Below are positions 4,788 to 6,465 of a stretch of 6,465 nucleotides of DNA, one piece after another. How positions within the stretch are numbered: position 1 is the stretch's first letter; every line of letters begins with the position of its first letter. The notes under the pieces were generated by a model. The model ran no database searches and was not told the origin of the DNA. It saw nothing but the letters and a program-made list of their open reading frames with translations. The translations under genes were made by a program, and so were the position numbers. This DNA is from Candidatus Omnitrophota bacterium (GTDB lineage Bacteria > Omnitrophota > Gorgyraeia > 2-01-FULL-45-10): NCBI GenBank assembly GCA_028716065.1, contig JAQUQN010000067.1:1-6465 (forward strand). Reading direction: 5' to 3'.

Positions 4788-6465
4788 ATGTACACACGTA
4801 ACGAAAAGATAGTGCCGGTATACATAGAAGAGGAGATGAAGGATTCCTACATAAATTATGCGATGAGCGTAATAGTGGGCAGGGCCCTGCCCGACGTGCG
4901 GGATGGCCTGAAGCCCGTCCACAGAAGGATCCTCTACGCGATGAAGGAGCTCAGCCTGGAGCACAACAAGCCCTATAAGAAATGCGCGAGGATCACGGGA
5001 GAGGTTCTCGGTAAATATCATCCGCACGGAGACGTCGCTGTCTATGACACGCTCGTAAGGATGGCGCAGGACTTTTCTCTGCGGTATCCTCTGGTAGACG
5101 GCCAGGGCAATTTCGGGTCGATCGACGGAGACGCGCCTGCGGCCATGAGGTACACCGAGGCAAGGCTGGAGCGCATAACCGACCAGATGCTGCTCGACAT
5201 AGAGAAGAATACGGTCGATTTCATGCCGAATTTCGACGGTTCGCTGGAGGAGCCCATGGTCTTGCCGGCGTGCCTCCCGAACCTTCTGGTCAACGGCTCC
5301 TCCGGCATAGCCGTCGGCATGGCCACCAACATCCCTCCCCATAATTTAAAGGAGATAGCCGAGGCAATAATATTCGTGATAGACAACCCCGAATGCGATA
5401 TCAAGGACCTGCTTAAAAAGGTAAAGGGGCCGGACTTCCCGACGGGCGGCATCATCGCGGGCGTAGACGGCATAAGGAGCGCCTACACTACCGGCAGGGG
5501 GCATATCAGGGTGAACGCAAAGGCCGTCATAGAAGAGCAGAAGAACGGAAGAGAGACGATAATAATAAAAGAACTGCCGTATCAGGTGAACAAGGCGAAC
5601 CTTATAGAATCCATTGCCGAACTTGTTCAGAATAAGAAGATAGAAGGCATCAGCGATATCCGGGACGAATCGGACAAGGACGGCATGCGGGTGGTCATAG
5701 AATTGAAGCGCGGCTCGAACGCCAACGTCCTGTTGAACCAACTCTACAAACACACACAGATGCGCGAGACGTTCGGGGTCATCATGCTCGCGCTCGTCGA
5801 CGGCAGGCCCAGGGTATTGAACCTCAAGGAGGTCTTAAGCGAATTCATAAAGCACAGGAAAGAAGTCATACTTAGAAGGACGAAATACGACCTTGAGAAG
5901 GCACAGGACAGGGCTCATATACTGGAGGGCCTGAAGATCGCGCTCAAGGAGCTCGACAAGGTGATAAAGATAATAAGGGGTTCGGACGACCCGCAGGAGG
6001 CCAAGGCCGAATTGATGAAGAAGTTGGGCCTTTCCGACAGGCAGGCCCAGGCCATCCTGGAGATGCAATTACAGCGCCTTACACACCTCGAACGCGACAA
6101 GATAGACAAGGAATATCTGGAGCTCATCAAAAAGATAGAACTCTTCAAGTCTATCCTGGAAAGCGAAAAGAAGGTGTTGGAAATAATAAAGAGCGAGACA
6201 AAAGAACTGGCGGAGAAGTTCGGAGACGAAAGACGCACTGACATAGTAGCGCAGTTCGAGGAACTGGAGATAGAGGACCTTATAGCCGAAGAGGATGTCG
6301 TTATCACGATAAGCCATACCGGCTATATCAAGAGGCTTCCGGTGTCCAGTTACAGGAAGCAGCGCCGGGGAGGCAAGGGCGTGACCGGCGCGGATATCAA
6401 GGAGGAGGATTTCATCGAGCACCTCTTCATAGCCTCGACCCATGATTACATGCTCTTCTTCACCG
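4788..6465 (+). CDS. gyrA: DNA gyrase subunit A, N-terminal 559 residues (3' end outside window)
   Basis: GyrA carries the tyrosine that breaks and rejoins DNA, plus the C-terminal pinwheel that wraps DNA. The reading frame is open from ATG 4788 to the right edge. Visible in order: the N-terminal arm and SYINYAMSVIVGRALPDVRD (20–39), the winged-helix region with LKPVHRRILYAM (41–52), GKYHPHGD (75–82), and AAMRYTEARL (118–127) with R121 and catalytic Y122, all at the same numbers as in E. coli GyrA. I174 in NGSSGIAVGMATN matches the DNA-bending isoleucine. The tower and coiled-coil arm follow, with HRKEVILRRTKYDLEKAQ (starting at about 366). QRRGGKG at 525–531 (bases 6360–6380) is the GyrA box, which separates gyrase from ParC. 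Residue 83, usually Ser or Thr in the quinolone-resistance region, is Val here; D87 is kept. The gene is 11 bp after gyrB and likely in the same transcript. The remaining blades of the C-terminal domain and the stop are not visible. Confidence 0.98.
   Translation, partial: MYTRNEKIVPVYIEEEMKDSYINYAMSVIVGRALPDVRDGLKPVHRRILYAMKELSLEHNKPYKKCARITGEVLGKYHPHGDVAVYDTLVRMAQDFSLRYPLVDGQGNFGSIDGDAPAAMRYTEARLERITDQMLLDIEKNTVDFMPNFDGSLEEPMVLPACLPNLLVNGSSGIAVGMATNIPPHNLKEIAEAIIFVIDNPECDIKDLLKKVKGPDFPTGGIIAGVDGIRSAYTTGRGHIRVNAKAVIEEQKNGRETIIIKELPYQVNKANLIESIAELVQNKKIEGISDIRDESDKDGMRVVIELKRGSNANVLLNQLYKHTQMRETFGVIMLALVDGRPRVLNLKEVLSEFIKHRKEVILRRTKYDLEKAQDRAHILEGLKIALKELDKVIKIIRGSDDPQEAKAELMKKLGLSDRQAQAILEMQLQRLTHLERDKIDKEYLELIKKIELFKSILESEKKVLEIIKSETKELAEKFGDERRTDIVAQFEELEIEDLIAEEDVVITISHTGYIKRLPVSSYRKQRRGGKGVTGADIKEEDFIEHLFIASTHDYMLFFT

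Noticed and set aside
4509..5342. Minus-strand open frame (277 codons) spanning the gyrB–gyrA junction
   Set aside because: It runs opposite two strongly conserved genes, including their start and stop, and has no recognisable domain.

Overview
The window is one co-directional block of chromosome-replication genes on the + strand: dnaA (3' end only) – origin-like spacer – dnaN – dciA (DUF721) – gyrB – gyrA (5' part only). The two edge genes are cut by the window. This is the classical bacterial oriC neighbourhood, and nearly every base is assigned to a gene or to the 146-bp dnaA–dnaN spacer. I see no tRNA, rRNA, CRISPR array, insertion sequence, phage gene or terminator.

Organism: a bacterium. 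The sequence suggests an uncultured lineage, possibly from the PVC/Omnitrophota side of the tree. The hints are weak: heavy use of ATA (Ile) and AGG (Arg) codons even where third positions are otherwise GC-rich, a long GyrB with a large insert in its TOPRIM half, and dnaN–dciA–gyrB order without recF. This placement is inference only.

Region by region: bases 1–638 encode the last 211 residues of DnaA (end of the AAA+ domain plus the DNA-binding domain). Bases 639–784 are very AT-rich and hold DnaA-box-like 9-mers on both strands. One box, at 721–729, is followed by GGG and a row of [C/T]TA triplets, then an A/T tract, which resembles the basal unwinding system (BUS) described at the Bacillus subtilis origin. 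A good sigma-70-type promoter overlaps two of the boxes. Bases 785–1879 encode the beta sliding clamp, 1886–2206 a DciA-type helicase-loading factor, 2206–4776 GyrB, and 4788–6465 the first 559 residues of GyrA.

How they work together: DnaA opens the origin, DciA is expected to assist loading of the replicative helicase, DnaN tethers the polymerase, and gyrase removes positive supercoils ahead of the forks. Tight spacing (6 bp between dnaN and dciA, a TAATG overlap between dciA and gyrB, 11 bp between gyrB and gyrA) suggests co-transcription from the dnaN promoter.

No novel gene system is evident. The points most worth a second look are the BUS-like origin, the lysine-rich GyrB insert with a hexanucleotide repeat, the absence of recF from its usual slot, a Val at GyrA position 83, and two sharply AT-rich blocks within otherwise GC-rich genes.
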